Assembly (NCBI RefSeq): GCF_000970205.1
Contig: NZ_CP009512.1
Coordinates: 1,302,001 to 1,366,000, forward strand
DNA length: 64,000 nucleotides
Direction: 5' to 3'
From: Methanosarcina mazei S-6
GTDB taxonomy: Archaea; Halobacteriota; Methanosarcinia; Methanosarcinales; Methanosarcinaceae
Shown here: piece after piece, positions 36,791-47,417 of the stretch
Layout of the letters: the number at the start of each line of letters is the position of its first letter
How positions within the stretch are numbered: the first letter of the stretch is position 1
The notes under the pieces: generated by a model
Told to the model about the DNA's origin: nothing
Seen by the model: the letters and a program-made list of their open reading frames with translations, nothing else
The model's database searches: none
Position numbers and translations under genes: made by a program

Positions 36791-39700
36791 TTAGTATAAT
36801 TCTTCATCATTTTCAAGAGACTTCAAAACCTCAAGTTTTTCCCTTGCGTCTGCCATATCCGGGTAAATGCGCAGGATTTCATCAAAAGCCCTTATAGCTT
36901 CCCCGAACCTTTCCAGCTTTCCAAGGATGACCCCCCTGTAATTCATGGACTGGACGTCCTGCGGGTTTATCCTGAGCAGTTTTTCGAAGGCTTTCAGGGC
37001 TTCTTCGTATTCTCCGATTTTTGCAAGGGAGATGCCCAGGTATCTCAGGGACTGCTCATGCCAGGGGTTTATGGAGAGAGCTTCTTTAAATGCTCTGGCT
37101 GCGGTTTCGTAGAGCTTCTGTTTAAAGCAGACAACCCCTACATTATAAATCGCTTTTATATTTTCCGGGTCCCTTTTGAGCACTCCGTCAAAGGCACGCA
37201 GAGCTTCCCTGTACTGGTCCAGCATGCAGAAAATAACTCCTTTATAGTTCAGGACATCGAGGTTATCAGGGGAAATCTCAAGGATGCGGTCAAAGTATCC
37301 CAGGGATTCCTGGGCCCTGTTTAATTTAATGAGGGTTGTGGCTGCATTATACAGGGCTTCTTCGTTTTTCGGGTTGAAGAGGGCTGCTTTTTCAAAGGCT
37401 TTCAGGGCTTCTTTGAGGTTGTCCAGTTCCAGGAGGCAGAGGCCCAGATAATTAAGGCTTTCAGGGTCTTCAGGAGATGTTTCAAGCAGCTGTTCAAAGG
37501 TTCTGGCAGCTTCTTCGTACTCTTCGAGGTTGAAAAGGACCAGAGCCATATTATAAAGTGCTTCTTCGTGTTCAGGCTCCCATTCAAGAACCATGTCAAG
37601 TGCCTGCAGGGCTCTTTCGTAATCCTGAAGCTCTATACTGGCAATTCCCAGCATATAACAGGCTTCGGTATAATCAGGGGAGTCAGGGGCAAAAAGGAGC
37701 ACTTTTTCAAGGTCTTTTGCAGCATCTTCAAAGTTGAGGGTCTTGAAACTTGCCACTGCACGGTTGTAAAGGACGTCTGCATTTTCAGGGCTCTCTTCAA
37801 GGACTGAACTGAAGGCATCCCTGGCTTCTTCATACCTGCAAAGTGAAAGAAGGGCAAGCCCTTTCTGTTCCTGGGCAGCTCTCAGGTCAGGTTTGATTTC
37901 CAGAGCCCTGTTAAAAGCTTCCACTGCATCCTCATTCTGGTCAAGCCCCCTCATAACAAGGCCGCTTAAGTACCATATATCAGCAGCCATTGGATTTTTC
38001 TCAAGAACCTTTTCAAAGGTGTCGCAGGCATCTTCGTATTTCCCGGTTTTGAGCTGGGAAAGCCCTATTTTAGTCAAGGCGTCTTCCAGTTCAGGTTCGC
38101 CTATTTTCGACTCTTCCCCGTCCGGGACAGCCTGTTTAAGGGCTTTCAGGGCTTCTTCGTAATGTTCCTGTGAAAACAGCACCAGCCCTTTTCCATACCA
38201 TGCCTTTTTAAAGTCCGGATAAATCTCAATCAGGTCTGAAAATATTTCAAAGGCTTCTTCCTGTCTCCCCAGCTCCAGAAGTGCTATCCCTCTGTCATAA
38301 AGGGTTTCTTTTGAAGCCGACCCTTCTCTTGCAAGCTTTTCGAGAGGCAGGAGAGCTTCTTCAGGTTTTCCCAGCTCTATAAGGGCGGATGCAAACTTTT
38401 CAAGCAGTTCCTGACAGATCCGGTTATTTTCTTCCGGGCTTTTCTCGGGCTCATTTCCTTCTGGCTCATTTCCTTTTTCTCCTATGGTTAAGTTTTCTGC
38501 GGAAAGCTCTAGAAGGAAATTTACTGCAGATACGGCTTCTTCCTGCCTGCCAAGTTCAAAAAGTGCAAGAGCTCTTTTTTGCAGGACATCCGGGTCCTGT
38601 GTCCCTTCTTCAGGGAGTCTGTCAAAGGCTTTTAAAGCTCCTGCATAGTCTCCTGTTTCGAAACAGGAAAGCCCTGTGTAATAAGGAATATCAGGCTTCT
38701 GGCACCCGAGCTCAAGGGCTTTTCCAAACCCTTCCAGAGCTTCGGTGAAGTTTCCAATCCTGAAAAAGGCAAGCCCTTTAAGGTATTGCATGTATGTCTT
38801 ATTCGGGCAGTATTCAAGCGCTTCTTTAAAAGCTTCCGCTGCTTCTCCATACCTTCCCAGTTCAAAGAGAGCGTATCCTCTCTGTTCAAGGGCATAAGAA
38901 CAGTCAGGCTTGAGCTTCAGGACAAGGTCAAAAATGTCCAGAGAATCCTGTATTTTACCGAGGGCTTTTAAGGCAACTCCTTTCCGGAAAAGGACAGTTT
39001 TTCTTTCAGGGGTCTGACTGAGAACCTTTTCAAAGATCTCCAGGGCTTCTTCGTAGTGTTCCTGTTTGAAACATGCAGTGCTCAGGTGTGCGAGGGCTTC
39101 AGCATTGTCCGGGTCTCTGAAAATAACTTCCTTAAAACCCACCTCAGCTTCTTTATATCTTCCAAGCCTGAGCAGGGAAAGACTCTTCATGTAGATAAGG
39201 TCCGTATAAGTAGTTTCCGTAATTTGTTCCCGATCAGGAGTCGTCTTAAAAGCCTTTTCGAAAGCTTTCAGAGCCTCCTCAAACTTTCCCAGTTCAAAAT
39301 TGGAAATCCCCAGCTGATAGCATATGTCGTGTGTGTCACGTAATGCAGAATTGATTTCAAGGGCTTTTTTGAAAGCTTCGGAAGCTTCCTCATATCTTCC
39401 AAGTTTTGAACATGACAGCCCTGTAAAGTACCAGCCTTCAGCAAAGTTCGGGTCCTGATCAGTAATCCCTTTAAATGCTTCAACTGCTTTCTCGTAAGCT
39501 TCCTGCCGGATAAACACAAGCCCTTTCCAGTAAAGTACGGAATTGGGTTTTTGAGGGTCCCGGGTTTTTTCGTATATTCCTTCAGCTTTTTCATTTATTC
39601 CTTCAAAAAGTTCAAGAGCATTTTCATACTGTCCAAGCTCGAAATATTCAATTCCCAGCCTGAGTTTTGCCTCTTCAAGCCTTAGTTTCGTGTCTTTCCT

Positions 39701-42253
39701 TTCCGGGTCGCTTTCAAGCAGGGTTGAGAGGGCATCGACTGCTTCTTTATTCTTCTTCAGTTCAAAGAGGCAAATTGCCCTTTTTTCCAGGGCTGAAAGG
39801 TTTTCAGGGTCTTTTTCCAGTACAGCTTCAAAAGCTTCGAAAGCAGCTTCATACTGCCCTGTTTCGAAAAGGCACTTTGCCCTGTATTCAAAAGCTGTAT
39901 AAAGTCCAGGGTTCAGGCGGGAAGCTGATTCAAATGCTTTTGCAGCTTCTTCCTGTCTTTGAAGGGTGTAAAGTATCATGCCCCTGTAGTACCAGGCGGT
40001 GTCAGAGTCGGGTTTTTTCTCAAGCACCCTCTCAAAGGTCTCAAGAGCAGATGCGCATTCTTTAAGTTTCATCTGGGCAAAGCCCTTCAGGACTCCGGCA
40101 TCTTCGTAATCCGCATCTTTTGTAGCTACCGCATCGAAGGCTTTTACAGCTTCCTCAAAGTTTTCCAGCTTCAGGAGAGCAAGCCCTTTCCTGTACCAGG
40201 CTTCTCTTGATGCGGGTTTTTCAGTCAATATCCTTTCAAATGCCTGCAGGGCAGTTTCATAATTTCCAACCTCCATTGCAAGCTTTCCTCTCCTGCACTG
40301 GATTTCCAGGTCATAGGGGTTCTCTGAAGCAAGTTTTTCAAAGGTTTCCAGAGCTTTTTCATATTCTCCAAGTTCGGTTAACGCCACACCAAGGCTGTAG
40401 GACAGGTCAGGGTAATCGGGCCTGAGGGAAACGACTTTTTCAAGGTATTCAAGGGCAGTTTCTTTTCTTCCCAGTTTAAGAAGGGATATACCCCGGTTGT
40501 AGAGAGAATCTATATCTTCAGGGTTTATCTTAAGGACTTCGGCAAAGGCTTCTTCAGCTTTTTCACATTCTTCTGAGGCAAAAAGTAAAAGCCCTCTATT
40601 CTTCCAGGCATCTTCGAAATCAGGCCTGAGTTTTATTGCTTCTTCAAAGGCTTCAAGGGCTTCTCCTGTTTTTCCAAGTTTTCCGAGAACTATTCCTTTC
40701 CTGTTCCAGCCCGTCTCAAGGTAGGGGTTCAGCCGCAGTCCTTCCTTAAAAGCTTCAAGAGCTTCTTCATAACGCTCCAGGGAGTAAAGGGCAAAACCCA
40801 TGTTCATCCAGCAGGTCTCATTATCAGGATTCAGGCGTGCAGCATTTTCAAAAGCATCAATTGCAGGTTCTAGTTTGCCTGTATCAAGGAGAATAAGTCC
40901 TTTTTGAAGCCAGAGGTTATAGTTTTCAGGCTCTTTTTCAAGACTTTTCTCAAGGGGTCCAAGGGCTTCTTCAAAACGTCCGAGCCCTGCAAGCACTGTA
41001 CCCCTTAGTTTCTGGGCTTCGGTAAAATCAGGATCATATTCAAGCAGTTTTTCAAGGGCATTCAGGGCTTCTTCGTGCTTCCCTGTTCTGGCAAGCAGAA
41101 GCCCCTGCTGGAGCCATGCATCTTTATTTTCAGGGTCAAGTTCAGTAACACGGGCAAAGGATTGGACAGCTTCGGCATAGTTCTGCAGTTTCAGAAGAGC
41201 AAGTGCCCTGCTGTACCAGATATCCTTCACATCGGGATAGATTCTGAGCATGGAATCAAAAGCTTCAAGGGCTTCTTCGTAGACCTCGAGTTTCATAAGT
41301 GCAAAACATCTGCAGTTCCAGGCCTCAAAATAAGAGGGATCGATCTTAATGGCTTCTTCAAAAGCTTTTATGGCTTCATTGAGCCTGAGAAGCTGTACAA
41401 GGGCAAAACCTTTCCTGAACCAGGCTTCCCTGTTCTCGGGATCGAGTTTCAATACTTTCGAAAAGATTTTTTCTGCTTCTTCGTATCTTGAAAGCTCGCT
41501 TAAGAGGATACCTTTATGGTAAAGTGCAGCCTCATTTGCAGGATATTTCTTTAAGAAATCTTCGAGAGCTTCAAGAGCTAAATCTTTTTTCCCTATCTTT
41601 GCAAGCAAAAGGCATTTCTGTTCAAGGGCGTTTTCATTTCTCGGATTTTCCCTTGTAAGGGAATCAAAGCATTCCAGAGCACTGTCATATTTTTCAAGTT
41701 TTGCAAGGACAAGACCTTTTGCATAGCAGGCTTCGGAGTCCTTTGGGTTAATTTCAAGTGCACGTTCAAAATTCTCAAGGGCTTCTTCATACCTCTCTGC
41801 CTTTCCGGCTACTGTCCCCATTGCACACCAGGCGGCTGCATATTCAGGCATGAGTTCAAGAGCTTTTTCAAAACAAAGGATTGAAGCTTCAGTCCTGTCT
41901 ATTTCGGCAAATGCAAGCCCTCTCATATACCAGATTTCAGGGTTGTCAGGGGAAGTTTCGAGGGCGCTTTCATAGGCTTCGAGGGATTCTCCAAATTTTA
42001 AGAGAGCTGCAAGACAGGTTCCTTTTCTATAGAGGGCATCGGAGTTTCCGGGTTCGAGCTGCAGGACTTCATTAAATGAATCGAGGGCCTCCTGGGGTTT
42101 TTTAATTTCAAGAAGAGCAAGACCTCTGTTAAATAGGGCTCCTGTATGTCCCGGGTTTTTATCCAGTATCTTATTGAACGTGTTTACAGCTTTTTCATAT
42201 CTTTTATGTTTAACCAGGTCAAGGCCTCTTTGAAAGGCTTCATCGTAAACGAT
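36791..42253 (-). CDS. Giant tetratricopeptide-repeat protein
   Basis: At least 1,711 residues, made almost only of consecutive 34-residue TPRs (motif A-x3-G-x2-L-x2-L-x2-Y-x2-A-x2-A-F-x2-A-L). More than 50 units can be followed. TPR superhelices bind peptides and assemble complexes. There is no signal peptide, membrane segment or enzyme domain. ATG 41926 lies inside a repeat (IWYMRGLAF). The frame is open and TPR-like for 109 further codons, to about 42253, where a GGAGG site precedes ATT ATT ATC and no ATG/GTG/TTG is present. So either a rare start is used or the start was mutated, giving about 1,820 residues. Confidence 0.85.
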   Translation of the reverse strand: MVYDEAFQRGLDLVKHKRYEKAVNTFNKILDKNPGHTGALFNRGLALLEIKKPQEALDSFNEVLQLEPGNSDALYRKGTCLAALLKFGESLEAYESALETSPDNPEIWYMRGLAFAEIDRTEASILCFEKALELMPEYAAAWCAMGTVAGKAERYEEALENFERALEINPKDSEACYAKGLVLAKLEKYDSALECFDSLTRENPRNENALEQKCLLLAKIGKKDLALEALEDFLKKYPANEAALYHKGILLSELSRYEEAEKIFSKVLKLDPENREAWFRKGFALVQLLRLNEAIKAFEEAIKIDPSYFEAWNCRCFALMKLEVYEEALEAFDSMLRIYPDVKDIWYSRALALLKLQNYAEAVQSFARVTELDPENKDAWLQQGLLLARTGKHEEALNALEKLLEYDPDFTEAQKLRGTVLAGLGRFEEALGPLEKSLEKEPENYNLWLQKGLILLDTGKLEPAIDAFENAARLNPDNETCWMNMGFALYSLERYEEALEAFKEGLRLNPYLETGWNRKGIVLGKLGKTGEALEAFEEAIKLRPDFEDAWKNRGLLLFASEECEKAEEAFAEVLKINPEDIDSLYNRGISLLKLGRKETALEYLEKVVSLRPDYPDLSYSLGVALTELGEYEKALETFEKLASENPYDLEIQCRRGKLAMEVGNYETALQAFERILTEKPASREAWYRKGLALLKLENFEEAVKAFDAVATKDADYEDAGVLKGFAQMKLKECASALETFERVLEKKPDSDTAWYYRGMILYTLQRQEEAAKAFESASRLNPGLYTAFEYRAKCLFETGQYEAAFEAFEAVLEKDPENLSALEKRAICLFELKKNKEAVDALSTLLESDPERKDTKLRLEEAKLRLGIEYFELGQYENALELFEGINEKAEGIYEKTRDPQKPNSVLYWKGLVFIRQEAYEKAVEAFKGITDQDPNFAEGWYFTGLSCSKLGRYEEASEAFKKALEINSALRDTHDICYQLGISNFELGKFEEALKAFEKAFKTTPDREQITETTYTDLIYMKSLSLLRLGRYKEAEVGFKEVIFRDPDNAEALAHLSTACFKQEHYEEALEIFEKVLSQTPERKTVLFRKGVALKALGKIQDSLDIFDLVLKLKPDCSYALEQRGYALFELGRYGEAAEAFKEALEYCPNKTYMQYLKGLAFFRIGNFTEALEGFGKALELGCQKPDIPYYTGLSCFETGDYAGALKAFDRLPEEGTQDPDVLQKRALALFELGRQEEAVSAVNFLLELSAENLTIGEKGNEPEGNEPEKSPEENNRICQELLEKFASALIELGKPEEALLPLEKLAREGSASKETLYDRGIALLELGRQEEAFEIFSDLIEIYPDFKKAWYGKGLVLFSQEHYEEALKALKQAVPDGEESKIGEPELEDALTKIGLSQLKTGKYEDACDTFEKVLEKNPMAADIWYLSGLVMRGLDQNEDAVEAFNRALEIKPDLRAAQEQKGLALLSLCRYEEARDAFSSVLEESPENADVLYNRAVASFKTLNFEDAAKDLEKVLLFAPDSPDYTEACYMLGIASIELQDYERALQALDMVLEWEPEHEEALYNMALVLFNLEEYEEAARTFEQLLETSPEDPESLNYLGLCLLELDNLKEALKAFEKAALFNPKNEEALYNAATTLIKLNRAQESLGYFDRILEISPDNLDVLNYKGVIFCMLDQYREALRAFDGVLKRDPENIKAIYNVGVVCFKQKLYETAARAFKEALSINPWHEQSLRYLGISLAKIGEYEEALKAFEKLLRINPQDVQSMNYRGVILGKLERFGEAIRAFDEILRIYPDMADAREKLEVLKSLENDEELY

Positions 42254-42311
42254 AATAATTCCTCCGATTCCCTTTTTTGCAATAAATCCTGCAGCTCATT
42301 TGAGTGTTATC

Positions 42312-42349
<38 letters not shown>

Positions 42350-42440
42350 TGCTACTTTCCTTTGAGTGTATTTCAAAAAAATTTATATCAATCAACTATT
42401 CCGCGAATTCATTTTGATAAACGTTATTAATGAATGTTAT

Positions 42441-42500
42441 TTACATATGGTATCGATATATTTTTGATACTTACATATGGTATCGATATATTTTTGATAC
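42441..42500. repeat. 30-bp tandem duplication
   Basis: Two identical adjacent 30-bp units (42441-42470, 42471-42500). Each contains GTATC...GATAC, able to form a hairpin. Confidence 0.95.
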
Positions 42501-42827
42501 ATTTTTACTGATATGCGTTTACTGATCCATATTAGGAATACGTGTTTAATTCCCGCTTTTTTGTGCAGGTGTTAATGGCATCTATAATTTGTTATCATGC
42601 CTTTGGATCTATAATTTGCTATCATATCTTCATCATTATAATTTTTATTTAGAACCTATTTTTCTAACATACTATATAAAGAATCTCCCATAAGTGTGTG
42701 TGGGAGAAAACTTTCAAAATTTAATTTTCTCATTGTTTACCACGCATTTGAGCAATCTCTTTGAAGACAGTTAAATTATTAAAAAATATGTATAAGATAT
42801 TTCCATCTGAATTCTCTTATCACGGGC

Positions 42828-43352
42828 TCACAAGATTTTGCTCAAGGCTTTTTTGATGCTTTTGCAGCTGTCTTTGTTATAACAGACCAGATAAACAGTC
42901 TCAGGAATCTCGTTTTTCTGAAGAAACTCCTTCACCTGAGAAACTGCAATACCTGCTGCCCTTTCGGAAGGAAAGCCATAGGCTCCCGTACTTATGGCTG
43001 GAAAAGCAATTGTTTTTATTTTGTAATCCCTGGCAAGTTCAAGGCTTTTCCTGTAGCAGGAAGCCAGAAGCTCGTCCTCTCCTTTTTCTCCTCCCTGCCA
43101 CACAGGGCCAACTGTATGTATAATATATTTTGCAGGCAGAAGGTACCCTGATGTAATTTTTGCTTCTCCTGTAGGGCAGCCGTTAAGAGTTTTACATTCC
43201 TCAAGTAATGCAGGACCTGCAGCTCTGTGGATTGCTCCGTCTACTCCTCCGCCTCCCAGGAGTGTATTATTTGCAGCATTAACAATGGCATCCACTCTCA
43301 TTTTCACGATATCGCCTTCGAATATCCTTATTCTATCTATGTTTAGCTCCAT
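42828..43352 (-). CDS. Macro-domain ADP-ribose hydrolase
   Basis: 174 residues from ATG 43352, with GAAGG six bases upstream; a longer frame to 43391 lacks a site. Macro-domain signature: [53 protein letters not shown] and [19 protein letters not shown]. The MacroD-like [11 protein letters not shown] loop supports removal of ADP-ribose from proteins or of acetyl from O-acetyl-ADP-ribose. Monocistronic. Confidence 0.93.
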   Translation of the reverse strand: MELNIDRIRIFEGDIVKMRVDAIVNAANNTLLGGGGVDGAIHRAAGPALLEECKTLNGCPTGEAKITSGYLLPAKYIIHTVGPVWQGGEKGEDELLASCYRKSLELARDYKIKTIAFPAISTGAYGFPSERAAGIAVSQVKEFLQKNEIPETVYLVCYNKDSCKSIKKALSKIL

Positions 43353-43471
43353 ACGGATTCCTTCTTCTACTCTGGTATTCTGATTTTTCACCTGGTTTAT
43401 CAGGAGATTTATCCCGTATTTTAGAGTTTCTTCTGGTTTAGAGTCTTTTTCTGGTAGCGGACTTTCTGAAG

Positions 43472-43510
43472 CTTATTTTTCTGACTTATTTTTCTGACTT
43501 ATTTTTCTGA
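43472..43510. repeat. Tandem repeat, 3 x 13 bp
   Basis: CTTATTTTTCTGA three times, followed by a partial copy. Confidence 0.95.
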
Positions 43511-43814
43511 CTTATTTTATTTTCACTTTTTTAAAAATCGTAGTTTTAATTTGTATTTTTTAAAGTTCACATTTTTAATTCGTATTCTCCCAAACAATGA
43601 TATAGCATAAAACCCAGATTATAGTAGTCAGTCCGAAAACGGGGATTTCGGTGACCTGCAGGCTTAATTGCCCGCTTAATAAGCTCTAACCGCTCTTATA
43701 CGCCTCCTGGGGTTACCGAGGCAATCCTGTTATAAAAATGGCTTAAAAACCAGAACCTAAACGGTCAGTATAAATTACTAAATAAATCAACGGTTAAAAA
43801 CTGGACCGGAAAAT

Positions 43815-43828
43815 TTCTTAAATATATT
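43815..43828 (+). promoter_or_regulatory. Candidate TATA element of mtaA
   Basis: TTCTTAAATATATT about 62-75 bases before the mtaA start codon. Placed by sequence only. Confidence 0.35.
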
Positions 43829-43889
43829 TCTTGACCGTAGCTGGACAGAGGCAGAATAAATCTCGAATCATTTCAACGGGGAGATTACC

Positions 43890-44909
43890 ATGGGTGATAT
43901 GACACTTAAGGAGAGACTTTTAAACGCATTGGAAGGAAAGCAGGTTGACAAAGTGCCTGTTTGTTCCGTGACTCAGACCGGGATTGTAGAATTGATGGAT
44001 CAGGTGGGAGCACCCTGGCCAGAAGCTCACTCAGAACCTGAACTGATGGCAAAGCTGGCGATTGCAAATTATGAGGTCAGCGGGCTCGAAGCTGTGAGGG
44101 TTCCATACTGCCTGACAGTGCTTGCAGAAGCAATGGGATGTGAGGTCAATATGGGGACAAAAAACAGGCAGCCTTCTGTCACAGCTCACCCTTACCCCAA
44201 AGATCTCGAAGGTATGGAAATGCCTGAGAACCTGATTGATAAGGGCAGGATCCAGGCTGTCCTGGGCTCTATTAAAATCATCAGAGAAAAGGTAGGACCT
44301 GATGTGCCTATTATCGGCGGTATGGAAGGTCCGGTTACCCTTGCCTCCGACCTCTCAAGTGTAAAGACTTTTATGAAATGGTCTCTGAAAAAACCCGATC
44401 TTTTTGAGCAGGTACTTGATTTTGCTACCGAAGCCACAATAGCCTACGCAAACTCTATGGCTCTTGCAGGAGCAGACGTTGTTGCCATTGCGGACCCTGT
44501 TGCATCTCCTGACCTGATGAGTCCTGACTCCTTTAAAAATATACTTCAATCAAGACTCCAGAGGTTTTCCTCAAATGTGAACTCGGTCACAGTCCTGCAC
44601 GTCTGCGGCAATGTAAATCCTATCCTTGACTATATGGCAGACTGTGGTTTCGAAGGTCTGAGTGTTGAAGAAAAAATAGGGAGCGTAAAGAAAGCCAAAG
44701 AAATACTCGGGGACAGAACCAGGCTCGTAGGAAACATTTCAAGCCCGTTCACTTTGCTTCCGGGCCCGGTTGACAAAATAAAAACCGAAGCCAGGCAGGC
44801 TCTTGATGACGGAGTTGACGTGCTGGCACCGGGATGTGGAATTGCGCCCATGACCCCTGTTTCTCACATTAAAGCTATGGTAGAAGCCAGGGACGAGTAT
44901 TACGCCTGA
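43890..44909 (+). CDS. mtaA: Methylcobamide:CoM methyltransferase MtaA
   Basis: 339 residues, the exact family length. MtaA takes the methyl group from the methyl-corrinoid of MtaC and gives it to coenzyme M, forming methyl-CoM in methanol metabolism. Zinc ligands H237 and C239 (VLHVCGN) and C316 (APGCGIAP) are present at the same positions as in characterised MtaA. Early signature VCSVTQTGIVELMDQVGAPW. RBS GGGGAGAT before ATG 43890. It faces mtaB in convergent orientation. The methanol-specific enzyme (MtaA rather than MtbA) is favoured by sequence and by the neighbouring mtaCB. Confidence 0.93.
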   Translation: MGDMTLKERLLNALEGKQVDKVPVCSVTQTGIVELMDQVGAPWPEAHSEPELMAKLAIANYEVSGLEAVRVPYCLTVLAEAMGCEVNMGTKNRQPSVTAHPYPKDLEGMEMPENLIDKGRIQAVLGSIKIIREKVGPDVPIIGGMEGPVTLASDLSSVKTFMKWSLKKPDLFEQVLDFATEATIAYANSMALAGADVVAIADPVASPDLMSPDSFKNILQSRLQRFSSNVNSVTVLHVCGNVNPILDYMADCGFEGLSVEEKIGSVKKAKEILGDRTRLVGNISSPFTLLPGPVDKIKTEARQALDDGVDVLAPGCGIAPMTPVSHIKAMVEARDEYYA

Positions 44910-45247
44910 TTAATTGATATATATCTCCACTTAATTTTTAATTTCATTTTTTAGTCGAATGTGTTTTTAAAAATTTTTCTTTTTGTATCTTTTTTATTTT
45001 TATTATTTCTTCTCCTTTTATTATCTCTTTTATTATTATTCATATTGTTATTATTTTCCTTCTGTTTTTGACAGCATTACAAGGATAACAAAGTGTTCTG
45101 AATGAAAAACCCAGTACTGTAAAAAGCTTGAAAATATACTGAATAAATCCAGTCATGAATGAAAAATTCGTAAATTATACTGAAGAAAACCGCTGTAGAA
45201 TATCTTAACAGGTTTTCGGAATAAAAAAGAAAAAAGAGTTACAGCCT
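44910..45247. other. Convergent mtaA/mtaB spacer
   Basis: T-rich tracts directly after mtaA (TTTTTATTATTT-type) would act as terminators. No gene. Confidence 0.5.
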
Positions 45248-46636
45248 TTAGAGGCCGTAGTTCTCTGGTTTGAAGACTTTGACTTCCTGTTTATATTTTG
45301 TAAGGCAGTCGCTCATGAACTTGTCAGCATCGTCAGTAAGAGCTTCAAAAGATGTCTTTGCGTTTGCAAGTGCAGTTGTTTCGAACCTTGAGAGTTCGAG
45401 CTTACCTTTTGCTCCTTCTTCGATGATTTTGATGGTTTCGAGAGCGGCATTCTTTGCACGGAGGTAGATGTCGTCTCCGTTCCTGACAATTGCCTCTCCT
45501 ACCCTGTAGGCATGCGGATATGCGAGGACATAGCCCTGCGCGTCTCTGTACATATCGGAAGCCACGAGTATGTCTCTCAGTACTTTCTCGTTGCCCGACT
45601 GGAGAGCGACGTTCATCATGGAACAGTCATATGCAAGGGTCTCTGACCAGCACTGAACTGTGGTACCGCCGAATTCACCATGGTATTCGACAGATTCATT
45701 GGACCATAGGTCACAGCACTGCATAACGATGTTACCCATCAGGTCAGAGTGGGCACAGGTCGAGGTCTTACCTTCCTGAGCAATCGGAACTCCTGCAATT
45801 GCTTTGACAATTGTGTTTTCATAACCGCAGTCTTTTCCAGGGCCGGTTGCACCTGCTTCGTATGCCACGAGAGATCTCGCTGCTGATATGGTCCTGGCAA
45901 TTATTGCGATTGTATGGGCAAGGTTCTTGTCAAGGAGACCGCCTGCAATGAACATTGCGGTGTTTGCCTGGGCACAGTCTGTGTCACCAGCGGAAATAGT
46001 TCCTGTCTTCTTTGCAATGTCAGAAATGTCTTTCCAGATCATTTCCATATCCATGCTGCCCAGAACGCCTATACCGAAAAGTATGCCGGCCATGTCGTTC
46101 CTGAGAATGGCATAGTCAAAGATTTCTTTTCCACCCATTGATTCTACAGAAAGCATGTCTGCGCCACTCTTTGCACACTGCTCAAAGGCTTCCAGGAAGG
46201 TGTTGTACTTGTCTCCCCCTCTGAGCTCGAGGAAGTCCCTGCTCTCACGAATATCACCAATGGTGTGACGGAGAGCACACTTTATGCCGTATTCATCATG
46301 GTAGTCTTCCATGATGGTCTTCTGTGCATGTGCAACGGCTGCACCCCATTCGGGATTGTTGGACATCTGCTGGACATGTTCGGTTTCCAGAACAACAGCT
46401 GGAGCACCGATCTGGACCATCCTTGCCATGATGTCGGTAGTGATCCTTTCATATTCTTTTATGAGCTTCTCTTTGGATGCACCTGCTTCAGGCCTGGGAG
46501 CGTAGTTTACTTCAGGAGTTGTGTAGCCGGCCCCGATCTCGAGCCCGAGCCCTGCTTTGACGGGCTTGACGGCTTTTCCAAAGATCATTTCATCTGCGCT
46601 TGCATAAGACATTTTAGTACATCTGTTTACTGCCAT
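45248..46636 (-). CDS. mtaB: Methanol:corrinoid methyltransferase MtaB
   Basis: 462 residues. MtaB activates methanol with a zinc ion and transfers the methyl group to Co(I) of MtaC. The zinc ligands known in the family are at E165 (SVESMGG), C221 (GDTDCAQ) and C270 (GKDCGYE). N-terminus KMSYASADEMIFG and VNYAPRPEAGA are diagnostic. A strong GAGGAGGTGG site precedes ATG 46636. It follows mtaC by 13 bp in the same operon. Confidence 0.97.
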   Translation of the reverse strand: MAVNRCTKMSYASADEMIFGKAVKPVKAGLGLEIGAGYTTPEVNYAPRPEAGASKEKLIKEYERITTDIMARMVQIGAPAVVLETEHVQQMSNNPEWGAAVAHAQKTIMEDYHDEYGIKCALRHTIGDIRESRDFLELRGGDKYNTFLEAFEQCAKSGADMLSVESMGGKEIFDYAILRNDMAGILFGIGVLGSMDMEMIWKDISDIAKKTGTISAGDTDCAQANTAMFIAGGLLDKNLAHTIAIIARTISAARSLVAYEAGATGPGKDCGYENTIVKAIAGVPIAQEGKTSTCAHSDLMGNIVMQCCDLWSNESVEYHGEFGGTTVQCWSETLAYDCSMMNVALQSGNEKVLRDILVASDMYRDAQGYVLAYPHAYRVGEAIVRNGDDIYLRAKNAALETIKIIEEGAKGKLELSRFETTALANAKTSFEALTDDADKFMSDCLTKYKQEVKVFKPENYGL

Positions 46637-46649
46637 CTACTCCACCTCC

Positions 46650-47417
46650 TCAGTGTCTATGGAATTTCTCCCTTAGTTTCACAACGTTGTCCCCATTTGC
46701 CTTGATGAAATCGGCTATTTTAGCGGCATCGGCTGCTTCTTCACCATAAACCCCAAGCTCATACTGGGACACGAAATCCTGATTCACAGCACCTCCACCA
46801 CATGCAAATGGGATCCTGTAGCCTTTCTCCATAAGCTTATCATTAACTTCCTTGAATGCATACATGGTCGTGGTCATCAGAGCAGTACCTGTTAGCATCA
46901 TGGGATTTTCTTTTTCAACAGTTGCGATGACCTCATCTACAGGAACATCTCTTCCAAGGTCTACAACGTCATAGCCAGCTGCTCTCAGTAGTGCAGCCAC
47001 AATATTCTTTCCGATATCATGGACGTCACCTTCTGCAACATGGCATACTACTTTTCCTTTTACTGTGGGTGCCTTTCCTGCCTTCTGCTTAACATGGTCG
47101 ATACCTTCCAGCATAGCGTCAGCAGACATCATAACGTTTGGCAGGAAAATAATTCCTTCATCGTAAAGTCTGGTGACTACCCCCATACCAACCATCAATG
47201 CGTCATCTATTAGGGAGATTGGGTCCTTTCCAGAGCTAATGGCCTTTTCCAGTCCTTCTACAACGTCATCTTCTTCGCCTTCAAAAATGGCCTTTGCTAT
47301 CGGATAAATTAATTCATCTTTTGGGTAAAGTTCTTCTGCAGCGTCTTCTGGTGTCATTTGCTTTTCCATTTTTACATTATAACGCACCAGAATCATACTG
47401 GGATCTATTTCTATCAA
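46650..47417 (-). CDS. mtaC: Methanol corrinoid protein MtaC
   Basis: 255 residues. Helical cap domain first (EELYPKDELIYPIAKAIFEG, LYDEGIIFLPNVMMSADAML), then the Rossmann B12-binding domain with AEGDVHDIGKN (cobalt ligand H133) and the GTALMTTTMY and ACGGGAVN loops. The start is TTG 47417: the GGAGGT site lies inside a longer ATG-initiated frame (ATG 47432), seven bases before TTG, so the ATG cannot be the normal start. It is translated ahead of mtaB. Together they form the methyl-accepting complex. Confidence 0.93.
   Translation of the reverse strand: MIEIDPSMILVRYNVKMEKQMTPEDAAEELYPKDELIYPIAKAIFEGEEDDVVEGLEKAISSGKDPISLIDDALMVGMGVVTRLYDEGIIFLPNVMMSADAMLEGIDHVKQKAGKAPTVKGKVVCHVAEGDVHDIGKNIVAALLRAAGYDVVDLGRDVPVDEVIATVEKENPMMLTGTALMTTTMYAFKEVNDKLMEKGYRIPFACGGGAVNQDFVSQYELGVYGEEAADAAKIADFIKANGDNVVKLREKFHRH

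Larger units (their letters stand above)
43353..43889. other. Divergent macro/mtaA spacer with leader
   Basis: Contains a 13-bp repeat (43472-43510) and, upstream of mtaA, a TATA-like element. The distance leaves room for a long mtaA leader. No gene supported. Confidence 0.5.

Noticed and set aside
38000-41900. Frames on the opposite strand or alternate frames of the TPR gene
   Set aside because: All are shadows of the repetitive TPR coding sequence.
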